Source: Martelella mediterranea | GTDB taxonomy: Bacteria; Pseudomonadota; Alphaproteobacteria; Rhizobiales; Rhizobiaceae | Assembly (NCBI RefSeq): GCF_004342225.1 | Contig: NZ_SMAR01000038.1 | Span: 1-34,010 of the forward strand | DNA length: 34,010 nucleotides | Direction: 5' to 3' | Shown here: positions 33,869 through 34,010 of the stretch, piece after piece | Layout of the letters: each line of letters begins with the position of its first letter | How positions within the stretch are numbered: the first letter of the stretch is position 1 | Program-made: the position numbers and the translations under genes | The notes under the pieces: generated by a model | The model's database searches: none | Seen by the model: only the letters and a program-made list of their open reading frames with translations | What the model was told of the DNA's origin: nothing

Positions 33869-34010
33869 ATGCATGTCGACGCGAGGAATTTGAGATGGTT
33901 CCCTTCCAAGGAAGGTGTCCGTCGTCGAATGATTATGGACAGAATGGGTTCTGGCTATCAGGAGGGTCTGGCTCGTCTGATTTGTTGATTTAAGCGGCGT
34001 TTGCGTGATG
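33869..34010. other. Terminal stretch, no gene recognised
   Basis: The last 142 bases contain short frames only. CCTTCC-AA-GGAAGG (33904-33917) is a small inverted repeat. Codon choice and lower GC differ slightly from the preceding gene. Whether another gene starts beyond the window edge cannot be told. Confidence 0.3.

Noticed and set aside
32822-33874. Long minus-strand frame opposite the last MDR oxidoreductase
   Set aside because: The opposite strand encodes a complete MDR protein, and the mirror frame runs into the TetR operator.
33980-34010. TTTAAGCGGCGTTTGCG near the window end as an IS66-type terminal repeat
   Set aside because: The resemblance is short, no partner repeat or transposase is visible, and the window stops here.
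24398-34010. A complete integrative element with attachment sites
   Set aside because: No integrase, tRNA or flanking direct repeats were seen; only the relaxase scrap and decay support past mobility.

Overview
The window reads as an alphaproteobacterial, most likely Rhizobiales, accessory region. The evidence is moderate-to-high GC, overlapping ATGA/GTGA gene junctions, rhizobial-style sugar ABC and TRAP operons, a candidate RirA-type TGA-N9-TCA iron box, and a Rhizobiales-like palindromic intergenic unit. No rRNA, tRNA, CRISPR array or complete insertion sequence was seen.

Left part (1-24 kb): four intact nutrient-uptake blocks. (1) 98-2882: a three-gene FecBCD-type iron/siderophore importer. 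(2) 2910-10521: a minus-strand operon of a signal-less GH78 alpha-L-rhamnosidase, a sugar-binding protein, two permeases and an MsmK/UgpC-type ATPase. It diverges from a LacI-family regulator, and the shared promoter carries three copies of a LacI-like operator. Together they suggest import of a rhamnosylated compound and its cytoplasmic hydrolysis. (3) 10539-17946: an iron-acquisition block with an AraC regulator preceded by a good IRO-like box, a TonB-dependent siderophore receptor, and a FepBDGC-like importer. (4) 18121-24397: a uronate (pectin/alginate/glycosaminoglycan breakdown product) operon: GntR/FCD regulator with twin palindromic operators, TRAP transporter DctPQM, YhcH/EbgC-like protein, KduI and a KduD-like dehydrogenase. 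Stable hairpins sit at most non-overlapping junctions.

Right part (24.4-34 kb) is a mosaic of intact and broken genes. After a stretch without a clear gene lies an MDR oxidoreductase whose 3' end is replaced by what looks like the end of a DUF3363 relaxase. Then come a small membrane protein, an AraC regulator, an ABM monooxygenase pseudogene with an early amber codon, a quinone-reductase-like MDR with a divergent TetR, a TetR remnant without its DNA-binding domain, short fragments of at least one other gene, a frameshifted LysR next to an intact azoreductase, and a TetR/MDR pair with a striking operator. The recurring theme is regulator plus NAD(P)H/quinone oxidoreductase (electrophile, quinone or azo stress). 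The relaxase scrap and the many broken genes suggest past integration and decay of mobile DNA.

I did not find a convincing wholly new system. The most informative items are the relaxase-MDR fusion, the operator architectures, the hairpin-punctuated kdu operon and the cluster of decayed redox genes. All family calls are from reading motifs by eye; no searches were run.
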